The notes under the pieces are model-generated. The model saw only the letters and a list, made by a program, of their open reading frames with translations. It was not told the DNA's origin and did not search any database. A stretch of DNA of 64,000 nt from NCBI GenBank assembly GCA_028280885.1, contig JANQKY010000045.1, positions 162,298-226,297 on the forward strand, read 5' to 3'. Shown here one piece after another: positions 1 through 8,275 of this stretch (position 1 is its first letter; every line of letters begins with the position of its first letter). The position numbers and the translations under genes were made by a program. The DNA is from Tepidamorphus sp. (GTDB taxonomy: Bacteria; Pseudomonadota; Alphaproteobacteria; Rhizobiales; Tepidamorphaceae).

Positions 1-948
1 ATGCAGCGCGACGCGGAAGCGCGGCCGGCGGCTCAGGCCGAACCCGGCCGGATCGATGCTCAGCACCGCCTCGGTGAGCGCGGAGGCGTAGTCGGCCAGG
101 TCATGCGCCGTCCCGGCCGCCGTGTGCACCGCATCGCCCCAGGTGTTGATCAGGATCGGCGCCTTGGCGCGCGCCTCCACCTGCTGCTGGACCTCGGCGA
201 GGAAATCGAACAGCAGCGGAATCTCGTGGTCCTCGAACTGCGTGTAGGTCGCGATATCGGCGAACAGGATCGCCCGGATCGCGCGCGGGCTGACGCCCAT
301 CTCGAGATCGAAGGTGTCAAGATCGAACAGGTCGATATCGTCGAGGTCCGGCGTTTCGGTCTCCGGAAGGCCGGCGTCGACCCGCAACTCGTCGAGATCG
401 ACGATCGACAGGTGCGACAGTTCCGACCACTGGTCCATGAAATCGGCGGGGCTGCCCGGCTCGAGCGGCGCCGTCGGGCTCCACAGGAGCATCAGATGCG
501 GGGCGAGCCCGAGCCGCTCGCCGCGCAGCCGCGCCATGCCCTGCAGCATCTGGTTGTTGAAGCGCACCAGCGTGTCGTCGCCGAGCAGCCGCTCCTCGCA
601 ACTGACCGTGACGCTGGCCGCTTTCGCGCAGAGCCGGTCGAAGCGCCCCAACCAGTCGCCCCCGGTCCAGTCGCCCTCGGCCGGTTCGATATACTGGCTG
701 ATGAAATCCGCGCGCTCGCAGGGCAGAAACAGGTGCAACTCGCCGCCGAGATCGACGAAGGCCTCGCCGAAGACGATATCGCCGCCGGCGGCCGCCGATG
801 AATAGCCGATCAGCGCGCCGAGCTCGGTGATCCGGTCGCGCACGGCCTGTTTCAGCATCGGTTCCAGCGCCGGCGGGAAATAGCCGGTCCTGCTTGCCTG
901 ATCGATGCGCTGGCCCGCGCACAGGATGATCCGCGCCGGTTCCTTCAA
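1..948 (-). CDS. class III adenylate/guanylate cyclase, C-terminus cut by window edge
   Basis: The reading frame runs off position 1, so only the N-terminal 316 residues are present. Residues ~210-316 look like a class III nucleotidyl cyclase catalytic domain: FADIATYTQFED supplies the first metal-binding Asp and INTWGDAVH the second, as in enzymes making cAMP or cGMP. The N-terminal ~130 residues (motifs CAGQRID and AAGGDIVFGEAF, then LHLFLPCERADF) resemble the nucleotide-binding-like domain often joined to bacterial cyclases and TPR proteins. That assignment is from memory of such sequences. No ATG lies near the start of the homologous region, so I use TTG at 948, which has GGAGG five bases upstream. 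No membrane segment is visible, so it is probably cytoplasmic. Whether it makes cAMP or cGMP cannot be told from this part. Confidence 0.75.
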   Translation of the reverse strand, partial: MKEPARIILCAGQRIDQASRTGYFPPALEPMLKQAVRDRITELGALIGYSSAAAGGDIVFGEAFVDLGGELHLFLPCERADFISQYIEPAEGDWTGGDWLGRFDRLCAKAASVTVSCEERLLGDDTLVRFNNQMLQGMARLRGERLGLAPHLMLLWSPTAPLEPGSPADFMDQWSELSHLSIVDLDELRVDAGLPETETPDLDDIDLFDLDTFDLEMGVSPRAIRAILFADIATYTQFEDHEIPLLFDFLAEVQQQVEARAKAPILINTWGDAVHTAAGTAHDLADYASALTEAVLSIDPAGFGLSRRPRFRVALH

Positions 949-1378
949 GCCTGCCTCCGATGGGTCTCGGTGTCCTCTGGCCGCACCGGAGTATCCTATA
1001 GCCGAGCTTCGTTCACGAATTCACTACAAGGCCGGGACCCGTGGCGGCTGCCCCGTGCGCCAGCCGGTGCGTGCGTCGTTGTCGTCCGGTTTCGGTCGGA
1101 ACGTCATGGTCACTGAAATCGTAACGTGTAGCGATAGCCGTAGCAGCTATCGGTGAGTGATCGTAACCGGATAACTAATAGTCGGCTTCTTAAAATAATC
1201 GCATTTTGAATCAAGGATAGAATGATTGGCAATAAACAAGACTTTGCCGACTATATTTAAATTATCCAAAAACCCACAGATAAATGCGATTGCTATCCTT
1301 GCGTGAGGTTCGTTAACCGTTATCCTTGTGGTGAGGCCGATTACACTCGTTTCAAGATCAACGGAGAGGCAACACCCT
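949..1378. other. 430-base intergenic region, AT-rich towards the right
   Basis: No convincing gene is present. The left half is GC-rich like the surroundings. About 1150-1330 is clearly AT-rich and probably holds the promoter of the secreted protein that starts at 1379. A 7-bp hairpin, CGATAGC/GCTATCG with a 7-base loop (1132-1152), lies at the boundary. The cyclase reads leftwards from 948, so this is a divergent promoter region. Confidence 0.5.
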
Positions 1379-3517
1379 ATGATCAAGACTGGCAAAGACC
1401 CCGCCGCAGGCCGGACCCTATTGGTCGGCATGACGGCTGCCGCCGCGCTGCTCGTGATGGCCACGGCCAGTGAGGCTGCGACGATCAACGTCACCACGAC
1501 GACGGATGAATACGGCAAAGGCGGCGGCTGTTCGCTGCGCGAGGCCGTCGAGGCGGCAAACAGCAACACCGCCTTCGGCGGATGCCCGAAGGGCGATAGC
1601 GCCACAATGGACATAATCAAGCTGGCGGCGGGCCGCTATACGCTGTCGCGCGGCGCTGCCGGCGAAGACGCCAATGCCGAGGGCGATCTCGACGTCACCG
1701 AATCCGTCAAGATCGTCGGCACGGGCGCCAAACTGCGCTGGAGGCCGGACTTCAACTGGGGGGATTGGGACCAGAGTGAGTGGTTTCCGTTCGAGAGCCA
1801 TGTCAGCCAAAAGCTCATGAAGTCGATCGGGCTGGGCGATCTGGGCAGGGCCGCCCGGGACCTCGGCGATCACCGCGCCGTGTATGCAGGCTATGTGACG
1901 GATGATGCGACGGTTATCGCCAACGGCATCGGCGATGCCAACACGCTCGGCGACGGCGACAGGCTGTTCGACGTCAACGACGACGGCGTAAAGCTCATCC
2001 TGACCAATGTCGCGCTGATCGACGGGGATGTCGGCTGCACGGGCGAGGGTTGCGTACCGGGCGCGGGCGCGATCGAGCATTCCGGCGACGGCGCGCTGAA
2101 GCTGACGCGTGTCGTCGTCGCCGACAATCGCTCGTCCTGTTCCGGAGAGGGCTGCGGCGCCACTGGTGCGAGGTCGCCCGCCGGCATCGGGGCGCTTGGC
2201 GGCGGCGATCTGACGATCAGGCAGAGCCTGATCCTGAACAACCGGTCCGAGTGCTCCGATACCGAGTGCAAGACCGGGTATTCGGCCTTGGCCTTTGGCT
2301 TCCTGAACACTCAATTTGAGGAACCTTATCTCGAACAAGGCGCGGGAGGCGCCGTCTTCAGGAACACCGCCTTCGTCGCCAATGAGACTTTCTGCGATAC
2401 GGCTCCGGCCCGCTGTGAAGCAGCCAGCACGATCGACCTTAGAACAGAGCAGAGCCTTGATGCCAATAATCTATGGATTGTCGGCAACAAGAACACCTGT
2501 GTCGGCCGCAATTGCGACACCGATGAAATGTTCGATACGTCTCTCGGCGGCGGGCAGGCGATATCGATAACGGGTCTTGTGGTGGCGGACAATGCAAACG
2601 CCTGCACGGGATACGATTGCGATCTCGATGAACTGTTCGATTTAGTAACGTCGGGGGGCAAAGAGGAGGGCTCTCCGCTCACCTTTAACAACAGCGTTTT
2701 TCTTCGCAACAAGATCACTTGCGACGGAGAGAGCTGTGATATGGACGAGTTTTTCGACATGACCAGTTCGCTGGGGGACGTCAGTCAGTCAGCGCTCTTC
2801 TTCGTGGGCAATGTCCTGAAGTGCACCGGCAAAGACTGCGATGCCGATGATCCGTTTTACGACATGAATGGTACTTCGCTGAACGGTGAGGCCATTGTCT
2901 TGCATCGGAACAAACTCGTGTGTGACGGGGGATGTAGCGGCCTGCACCTTTGGGAGTTCGATTCCGGCGACACCACACTTGAGAGTTTCGTGGTGTCGGA
3001 CAATCGCTTCTTCATCACGGACGATGATCGCGGCTACGAATTTATCGATATATCCGGTAGTCCGCCGTATGACGGGCCGTACCTGCTGAAAGACGGTCTG
3101 ATCGCCAACAACACGATAGAGTGTGACATGTGTCTCGCCGAGACCGCGCCGAACACCATCATGCGCGTGCGTGGAGATCGCACGACACTCAGGCGGGTCA
3201 CGATCACCGACAACAGCACCGATGGCATCGGCGGGGCGATCGCGTCCGGGATTACGTCCAGCAGTGGGTCGCCGACGGCGAGTGACCTCACGATCGTCAA
3301 CAGCACGATCAGCAACAATTCCGCAGGCCGGGAAGGCGGCGGCATCTTCAACGGCGGCGAGGCGACGCTGAGGATCAGAAACAGCCAGATCACCTCGAAC
3401 ACCGCAGCCACGACCGGCGGCGGCATCTTCAATGATGACGGGGGCATCATCGCCCTGACCGACACGACGATTTCCGGCAATACGCCGGACGACTGTGTCA
3501 ACTGCGAAGCGCCGTAA
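1379..3517 (+). CDS. secreted CSLREA-domain beta-helix protein with repeated Cys pairs
   Basis: 712 residues starting at ATG 1379, with GGAGAGG 10 bases upstream; an in-frame ATG at 1328 lacks a ribosome site. An N-terminal signal peptide (~33 residues, Lys/Arg then a hydrophobic run ending ATASEA) predicts export. Right after it comes CSLREAVEAAN, the signature of the CSLREA N-terminal domain found on secreted or surface parallel beta-helix proteins. The rest is a chain of right-handed helix-like rungs rich in NNxI/L and GGG turns. Between bases ~2036 and ~2830 a Cys pair recurs every 34-47 residues, and the later copies add an acidic tail (CVGRNCDTDEMFD, CTGYDCDLDELFD, CDGESCDMDEFFD). The C-terminus has the classic GGGIFN rungs. 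No autotransporter barrel or sorting tail is seen. Function is unknown; adhesion or surface display is only a guess. Confidence 0.75.
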   Translation: MIKTGKDPAAGRTLLVGMTAAAALLVMATASEAATINVTTTTDEYGKGGGCSLREAVEAANSNTAFGGCPKGDSATMDIIKLAAGRYTLSRGAAGEDANAEGDLDVTESVKIVGTGAKLRWRPDFNWGDWDQSEWFPFESHVSQKLMKSIGLGDLGRAARDLGDHRAVYAGYVTDDATVIANGIGDANTLGDGDRLFDVNDDGVKLILTNVALIDGDVGCTGEGCVPGAGAIEHSGDGALKLTRVVVADNRSSCSGEGCGATGARSPAGIGALGGGDLTIRQSLILNNRSECSDTECKTGYSALAFGFLNTQFEEPYLEQGAGGAVFRNTAFVANETFCDTAPARCEAASTIDLRTEQSLDANNLWIVGNKNTCVGRNCDTDEMFDTSLGGGQAISITGLVVADNANACTGYDCDLDELFDLVTSGGKEEGSPLTFNNSVFLRNKITCDGESCDMDEFFDMTSSLGDVSQSALFFVGNVLKCTGKDCDADDPFYDMNGTSLNGEAIVLHRNKLVCDGGCSGLHLWEFDSGDTTLESFVVSDNRFFITDDDRGYEFIDISGSPPYDGPYLLKDGLIANNTIECDMCLAETAPNTIMRVRGDRTTLRRVTITDNSTDGIGGAIASGITSSSGSPTASDLTIVNSTISNNSAGREGGGIFNGGEATLRIRNSQITSNTAATTGGGIFNDDGGIIALTDTTISGNTPDDCVNCEAP

Positions 3518-3535
3518 CGAAAGGCCTCAAGACTA

Positions 3536-3572
3536 TCGGGTCGCCGCCGGTACCATCCGGTCGGCGGCCCGA
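3536..3572. terminator. hairpin between convergent genes
   Basis: An imperfect GC-rich inverted repeat (TCGGG...CGCCG...CCGG / CCGG...CGGCG...CCCGA) lies between the stops at 3517 (+) and 3574 (-). There is no T-run, so bidirectional termination is an inference from position and stem strength. Confidence 0.4.
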
Positions 3573-3573
3573 T

Positions 3574-4950
3574 CTACAGCACCTTGCCGGGATTGAGGAT
3601 CCCGTTCGGATCGAGCGCGGACTTGATCGCCCGCATCGTCGCAAGCTCCGCCTCCGAGCGGCTGTAGCCGAGCCATGGGCGTTTCAGCGTGCCGATCCCG
3701 TGTTCAGCCGAAATCGATCCGCCGAACTGGCGGACGAGGTCGTAGAACGTCTCCTCGATCGCCTCCGCCCGGTCTGAAATGCTATCGGCGATGCCGTCCT
3801 CGAAGCCCGCGCAGACATGCAGGTTGCCGTCGCCGATATGGCCGAAGGCGAGGACGTGAACGGCCGGAAAGGCCTGTCCCAGGGTTTCCTTGCAGCGTGT
3901 CGCGAAGGCGTCCATGTCGCCGATCGGCATCGACACGTCGAAGCTCAAAAGGCCCGGCAGCCCCTGGCTCATCGCCTCGCCCTCGCGCACCGACCAGAAC
4001 CGTCTGGCCTCCGTTTCGGACTGGGCGACGAGAGCGTCGCGGATAAGCCCTTTTTCCCAGGCGGCTTCCAGCATCCGGTCGAAACCGTCCTCGCCGGCAG
4101 CGGCCTTAGTCTCCGCCTCGATGAGGACCGCATAGGCGGGGCAGTCGGCGAACAGGCTGATCCCGCCTTTTTCCTGATTGAAGGCGAAATGGTCCCGCCA
4201 CATCGCCTCGAAGGCCGCAAGGCCCGGCAGGCTCGCGCGGGCGTGGGCGAGGAACGCGATGACGTCCTCGTACGTATCGAGCGCGCATAGCGCCGTGCGC
4301 TGCTGTCCGACCAGCCGGCGCAGGCGGAATACGGCGCGGGTGATGATGCCCAGCGTCCCCTCGGTGCCGGCGAACAGATGGCGCAGGTCGTAGCCGGTGT
4401 TGTTCTTGGTGACCTTGCCGAGATTGGACAGCACCGTCCCGTCGGCGAGCACCACTTCCAGGCCGCGCAGGTTGTCGCGGGTCATGCCGTCGCGGATGAC
4501 GCTGACCCCGCCGGCATTGGTCGCGATGATGCCGCCGATCTGGCAGCTTCCCCGCGCGCCCAGATCGACGGGCAGCGCGAAGCCGGCCTCGCGCGCCGCC
4601 TGCTGCGCCGCCTGTAACACGGTGCCGGCGCGCACCGTCATCGTCTCGGCGACCGGATCGATCTCCTCGACGCCGGCAAACCGCGCCATCGACAGGGCAA
4701 TATCGCCGGCGCGCGGATTGGCGCCGCCGGCAAGCCCGGACATGCCACCCTGCGGCACCACCGCCTGGCCATGCGCGTTGCAGAGCTTAAGCGCTGTCGA
4801 GATCTGTTCGACACTTGAGGGCCGCAGCAGCGCGACCGGTCGGACCGCGCCGGTGCCGCTTGCGTCACTCTGCGCGCCCTCCAGGATCGCCGGATCGGTG
4901 ATCAGGGCGTCCGCGGGCAGGGCCTCCGCAAGGGCGTCGACGACCGACAT
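3574..4950 (-). CDS. FAD-linked oxidase / 2-hydroxyacid dehydrogenase (GlcD / D-lactate dehydrogenase family)
   Basis: 458 residues, the usual length for the GlcD/D-lactate/D-2-hydroxyglutarate dehydrogenase group of VAO-type flavoproteins. The N-terminal FAD-binding PP-loop region is visible (VVPQGGMSGLAGG, then GGIIATNAGG and FAGTEGTLGIITRAVF). The C-terminal FAD-oxidase domain carries FGHIGDGNLHVC and SAEHGIGTLKR and ends in LNPGKVL. These enzymes oxidise a 2-hydroxyacid to a 2-oxoacid and pass electrons to quinone or a partner protein. Start ATG 4950 has AAAGGAG seven bases before it. It lies 25 bases downstream of the amidinohydrolase gene on the same strand, so the two are probably co-transcribed. 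A hydroxyacid from guanidino-compound catabolism is a possible substrate, but this is inferred from context only. Confidence 0.8.
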   Translation of the reverse strand: MSVVDALAEALPADALITDPAILEGAQSDASGTGAVRPVALLRPSSVEQISTALKLCNAHGQAVVPQGGMSGLAGGANPRAGDIALSMARFAGVEEIDPVAETMTVRAGTVLQAAQQAAREAGFALPVDLGARGSCQIGGIIATNAGGVSVIRDGMTRDNLRGLEVVLADGTVLSNLGKVTKNNTGYDLRHLFAGTEGTLGIITRAVFRLRRLVGQQRTALCALDTYEDVIAFLAHARASLPGLAAFEAMWRDHFAFNQEKGGISLFADCPAYAVLIEAETKAAAGEDGFDRMLEAAWEKGLIRDALVAQSETEARRFWSVREGEAMSQGLPGLLSFDVSMPIGDMDAFATRCKETLGQAFPAVHVLAFGHIGDGNLHVCAGFEDGIADSISDRAEAIEETFYDLVRQFGGSISAEHGIGTLKRPWLGYSRSEAELATMRAIKSALDPNGILNPGKVL

Positions 4951-4975
4951 TGAATCTCCTTTTAAGGTTGGCGGC

Positions 4976-5905
4976 TTAAGGTTCCCGGCGCAGGGCCTGC
5001 GCCATGCAGTGGATGCCGCCGCCGGTCTTGGAGATCTCCGACATGTCGATTGCCGCGACCTCGAAGCCGCGCGCGCGCAGCTGCTTAATCAGGGTTTGCG
5101 ACGTTTCCGGCGCGATCACCCGGTCGCCGCCAAGCGACATGAAGTTGCAGCCCAGATCCATCGTGTCCTGGAACGGCACGTCGATGACCTCGTGTCCCTT
5201 GGCCTTGAGCCAGTCGACGATGCCCGGTTCCGTGCAGGCCAGGCACACGGCGGTCAGCTTCGGCGCGACCGGTACGACCATCAGGTCGATATGCACGTAG
5301 TATTCGTCGATGAAGGCAAGCCGGGTCTCCCAGCCTTCCGCCGCGAACCAGTCCTGGACCTGCCGGGCGCCTTCCTCCTGCGTGCGCGCGCCGCCGCAGC
5401 CGATCAGCACGCAGCCTTCCTCGATGACACAGAAATCGCCGCCCTCGAAGGTGCCGGCCGTGACCATGTCGTAAATAGGGATGCCGAGGCTTTCATAGGT
5501 GCGGATCGCCGCATAGTTCTCGCCGCGCCGCCACCACTGGGCCATCGCCGTGATCACCGCGCCATAGGGCGTCATGAAGCTCGAATCGCGGGCATAGACC
5601 TGCATCGGCAGTTCCGGGCTCGGCATGTGGGTGTGCACGGTGACGCCGAACTGTTTGTAGGCCGACACCATCTCGGCGTGCTGGGCCTGGGCGATCTGGA
5701 CGTCGCAGGGCGCTTCGCGCAGATGCTTGCGCGACAGCGAACTCGTCGATAGGTGGCGCAGATGGGCGGGCGAGCCAAGCAGCACGTCGGTCAGCCGGTC
5801 GGTTTCGTTTTTAAAACCCCAACGGCCAAGCGGCTCGGTCTGTCCGTCAAGCGCGCGGCGGCGCAGGCTGAAGCCGCGATCAAGGCCTGAAGTCTGAATG
5901 GTCAT
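4976..5905 (-). CDS. amidinohydrolase of the DDAH / arginine deiminase superfamily
   Basis: 309 residues with the pentein-fold layout of dimethylargininase/arginine deiminase enzymes. GTFEGGDF (Glu154, Asp157), YYVHIDLM (His205) and GGGIHCM (Cys300) give the expected Glu/His/Cys catalytic set; ARDSSF near residue 107 matches the substrate-binding Asp region. These enzymes hydrolyse or transfer the amidino group of arginine-like guanidines. Full-length arginine deiminases are about 400 residues, so at ~310 residues it is closer to DDAH and related small hydrolases. It diverges from a LysR gene, and the next genes in that direction encode a polyamine-type ABC importer and an AruI-like decarboxylase. 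That context supports a guanidino substrate. The exact substrate (arginine, methylarginine or another) cannot be fixed here. Confidence 0.75.
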   Translation of the reverse strand: MTIQTSGLDRGFSLRRRALDGQTEPLGRWGFKNETDRLTDVLLGSPAHLRHLSTSSLSRKHLREAPCDVQIAQAQHAEMVSAYKQFGVTVHTHMPSPELPMQVYARDSSFMTPYGAVITAMAQWWRRGENYAAIRTYESLGIPIYDMVTAGTFEGGDFCVIEEGCVLIGCGGARTQEEGARQVQDWFAAEGWETRLAFIDEYYVHIDLMVVPVAPKLTAVCLACTEPGIVDWLKAKGHEVIDVPFQDTMDLGCNFMSLGGDRVIAPETSQTLIKQLRARGFEVAAIDMSEISKTGGGIHCMAQALRREP

Positions 5906-6022
5906 GGTAACGCCTCTGTTGCCACAGGCGCGGCGTCCGGTGTCAGGATCGAACGCGCGCCAAACCGCGGCAGGCTAACCGCCAAGCCACGCCAAGCGTA
6001 AGTGAAACGTCCTTGCGGCGTT

Positions 6023-6037
6023 TGAAAATTATTTTCA
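6023..6037. promoter_or_regulatory. 15-base perfect palindrome, candidate LysR operator
   Basis: TGAAAATTATTTTCA is a perfect dyad around a central T, AT-rich in a GC-rich neighbourhood. It lies in the divergent region between the amidinohydrolase (start 5905, -) and the LysR gene (start 6103, +), the standard site for a LysR-type regulator. Its role is inferred. Confidence 0.6.
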
Positions 6038-6102
6038 CCATTCGCTGGAACCCCGGCGCGGCGGTGTCTATCGTTGTACGGGTTTTGATCAAGTGGGGCA
6101 CG

Positions 6103-7002
6103 ATGGCCACCGATACGGTCCGCCGCATTCCCTCCACCCAGGCGCTGCGGGCGCTGGAAGCCTTCGCCCGGCACGGTACCGTCTGGCAGGCGGCGGAGGA
6201 AATGTGCCTGACGCGCAGCGCCGTCAGCCATCAGTTGCGCCTGCTCGAGCGCGATCTCGGCTTCGCGCTGACGGCGCGTTCCGGCACCCGCATCGAGCTC
6301 ACCCCCCAGGGCACGGCATTCGCCGAGGATGTCCGCCGGGCGCTTGCGACGATTTCGGGATCGGCGCGGCGGCAGGCCGGGCGCGGGCTCACCGGCTCGC
6401 TGACGGTAAGCTGCACGCCGGGCTTCGCGTCGGCCTGGCTCAGCCCGAAGATCGGCCGGTTTGCCCGCGCGGCCCCGGATGTCGACCTGTCTGTCGTGAC
6501 ACCGCTCAGGCTCGACGACGTGGCCAATCCGGATGTCGACGTGTTCGTCTCCTTCGGCTACGAGCCGCGCGCGGGATTGCGCTCGGAACTGCTGCGCGAA
6601 GTCGAGTTCACGCCGCTGTGCAGCCCGACGCTGCTGAATGCCTATGGCGGCCTGTCCTCGCCGGAAGACCTCATGCGCGCGCCGCTTCTGCACATCACCG
6701 ACTACGAGGACTGGGTGCAGTGGTTCGCGACGGTTGGCCTTCCGGTGGCGGCCGCGCGGCGCGGCATCCGCTTTACCGACATGAACCTCGTCTACGCGGC
6801 GGCCTATGCCTCGCAGGGGATCGCGATGGGCGACGAGTTCATCTGCAAGGATGCGCTGGCCTCGGGCCTGTTGGTGCGACCCTTCGACGGCGCGATCAGT
6901 TCGCCGGCCTCCTATCAGCTCGTGCTGCGCGAGGAAAAGGCGGACGACCCGGCCGTCGCCGCGTTCTGTGCCTGGCTTCGCGCCGAAGTGCAGGATTTTT
7001 AG
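6103..7002 (+). CDS. LysR family transcriptional regulator (GcvA-like)
   Basis: 299 residues. The N-terminal winged helix has the GcvA-like form: IPSTQALRALEAF, then AAEEMCLTRSAVSHQLRLLE and LTPQG. The remainder is a periplasmic-binding-like effector domain. I start at ATG 6103 because LysR homology begins there; an in-frame ATG at 6013 would add an unlikely leader across the operator. It diverges from the amidinohydrolase gene and precedes the ABC transporter operon, so it probably controls both. The effector is likely arginine or a related guanidino compound, which is inferred from neighbours only. Confidence 0.85.
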   Translation: MATDTVRRIPSTQALRALEAFARHGTVWQAAEEMCLTRSAVSHQLRLLERDLGFALTARSGTRIELTPQGTAFAEDVRRALATISGSARRQAGRGLTGSLTVSCTPGFASAWLSPKIGRFARAAPDVDLSVVTPLRLDDVANPDVDVFVSFGYEPRAGLRSELLREVEFTPLCSPTLLNAYGGLSSPEDLMRAPLLHITDYEDWVQWFATVGLPVAAARRGIRFTDMNLVYAAAYASQGIAMGDEFICKDALASGLLVRPFDGAISSPASYQLVLREEKADDPAVAAFCAWLRAEVQDF

Positions 7003-7016
7003 GCAGAACCGGCATC

Positions 7017-7033
7017 GGCAAATTTTGTTTGCC
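7017..7033. promoter_or_regulatory. inverted repeat ahead of the ABC transporter operon
   Basis: GGCAAA-N5-TTTGCC lies just after the LysR stop (7002) and ~77 bases before the transporter ATPase start. It could be a weak terminator for the LysR gene or an operator for the transporter operon. Evidence is limited to the symmetry and position. Confidence 0.3.
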
Positions 7034-7109
7034 ATTCCTTCGAATTCTTTTCGCTTTTCGTCACACGGTTGCAGCCTCTACGGTCGAGACGTCGAAGGAT
7101 GGGGTCTTG

Positions 7110-8186
7110 ATGGTGTCGGATCCGGGCACACACCGGCATGCCGCCGAAATCGTCGCCGAAGGCATCGGCAAGACGTTCGGCGATTTCGTCGCGCTCGACG
7201 ATGTCGGCCTGACGGCGCGCCGCGGCGAGTTCCTGACCCTTCTGGGGCCGTCGGGGTCCGGCAAGACCACCTTCCTGATGATCCTCGCCGGTTTCGAGAC
7301 GCCGACGTCGGGCCGGCTTTTGCTGGACGGCCGCGACGTTACCGACGCGATCCCCGAGGAGCGCGGCTTCGGCATCGTGTTTCAGGGTTACGCGCTGTTC
7401 CCGCATATGAGTGTCGAGGAGAACATCGCCTTTCCGCTGAAGGTTCAGGGGCGCAGCCGGGCGGAGATCCGCCGCCGCGTCGCCGACATGATCGACCTGA
7501 CCGGCCTGTCGGGCCACGCCCACAAGCGACCGGCCGGCCTGTCCGGCGGCCAGCAGCAGCGCGTCGCGCTCGCCCGCGCGCTTGCCTACGAGCCGAGCGT
7601 GCTGCTGCTCGACGAGCCGTTTTCCGCGCTCGACAAGAACCTGCGCGGCCAGATGCAGGACGAGGTGCGCCGTCTGCATCGCGAGACCGGCACGAGCTTC
7701 GTCTTCGTCACCCACGACCAGACCGAGGCGCTGGCGCTGTCGAGCCGCATCGCCATTTTCGACCACGGCCGCCTGCAGCAGCTTGACGATCCGCAGACGG
7801 TCTACGAGCAGCCGGCCAACCGCTTCGTCGCCGAGTTCCTGGGCGAGATCAACATACTGCCGATATCGAGCCCGCGTGCCGACGGCACCGCCGAGCTTGC
7901 CGGCATGCCCGTCCGCTGCACCGAGGCGCCGAAGCCGGGCGCGACCGCGATCGCGGTGCGGCCGGAATACATGACGCTGCACGAGACCAGGCCGGAGGCA
8001 GCCAACACGATCGCCGCGCGGCTCCTCGACATGACCTATCAGGGCGCCGAGACGCGGCTCAGCCTCGAGAGCGCCGACGGCGCGCCGCTCGTCCTCGTCC
8101 AGCCGACGGCGACGCTTCCGGACCATCTGAACCCGGGCGCCGATGTCTGGGCGAGCTGGCCCGAAACGCGCGGATTTTTCCTGTGA
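7110..8186 (+). CDS. polyamine-type ABC transporter ATP-binding protein (PotA-like)
   Basis: 358 residues. Walker A GPSGSGKTT is at residues 46-54, the Q-loop is in FQGYALFPHMS, the signature LSGGQQQRVALARAL is near 144 and Walker B LLLDEPFSALD follows. A C-terminal TOBE-like regulatory segment (IAVRPEYMTL) is typical of PotA and other MOI-family importers. The long frame open upstream of 7110 is the wrong frame of the LysR gene, so I start at ATG 7110, preceded by GGATGGGG. It powers uptake through the two permeases encoded downstream. Gene order (ATPase, binding protein, two permeases) matches spermidine/putrescine-type systems. Confidence 0.9.
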   Translation: MVSDPGTHRHAAEIVAEGIGKTFGDFVALDDVGLTARRGEFLTLLGPSGSGKTTFLMILAGFETPTSGRLLLDGRDVTDAIPEERGFGIVFQGYALFPHMSVEENIAFPLKVQGRSRAEIRRRVADMIDLTGLSGHAHKRPAGLSGGQQQRVALARALAYEPSVLLLDEPFSALDKNLRGQMQDEVRRLHRETGTSFVFVTHDQTEALALSSRIAIFDHGRLQQLDDPQTVYEQPANRFVAEFLGEINILPISSPRADGTAELAGMPVRCTEAPKPGATAIAVRPEYMTLHETRPEAANTIAARLLDMTYQGAETRLSLESADGAPLVLVQPTATLPDHLNPGADVWASWPETRGFFL

Positions 8187-8275
8187 CAGCGCAGGCCGCC
8201 TGAGATCTCCGCGCGGAAGCGGACGGCGGGCCTTGCGGATACGAACTCCAGCACAACGACAAACCGGAGAGGGAC

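Noticed and set aside
317..922. 201-codon minus-strand ORF
   Set aside because: Overlaps the cyclase in another frame on the same strand; Arg-rich without motifs, whereas the cyclase frame has catalytic residues.
1147..1620. 157-codon minus-strand ORF covering the AT-rich promoter region
   Set aside because: Overlaps the signal peptide region of the CSLREA gene and shows no family features or ribosome site.
6093..8186. 697-codon open frame that appears to fuse a long N-terminal part to the ABC ATPase
   Set aside because: The first ~340 codons are the wrong frame of the LysR gene; ATPase homology and a ribosome site begin at 7110.
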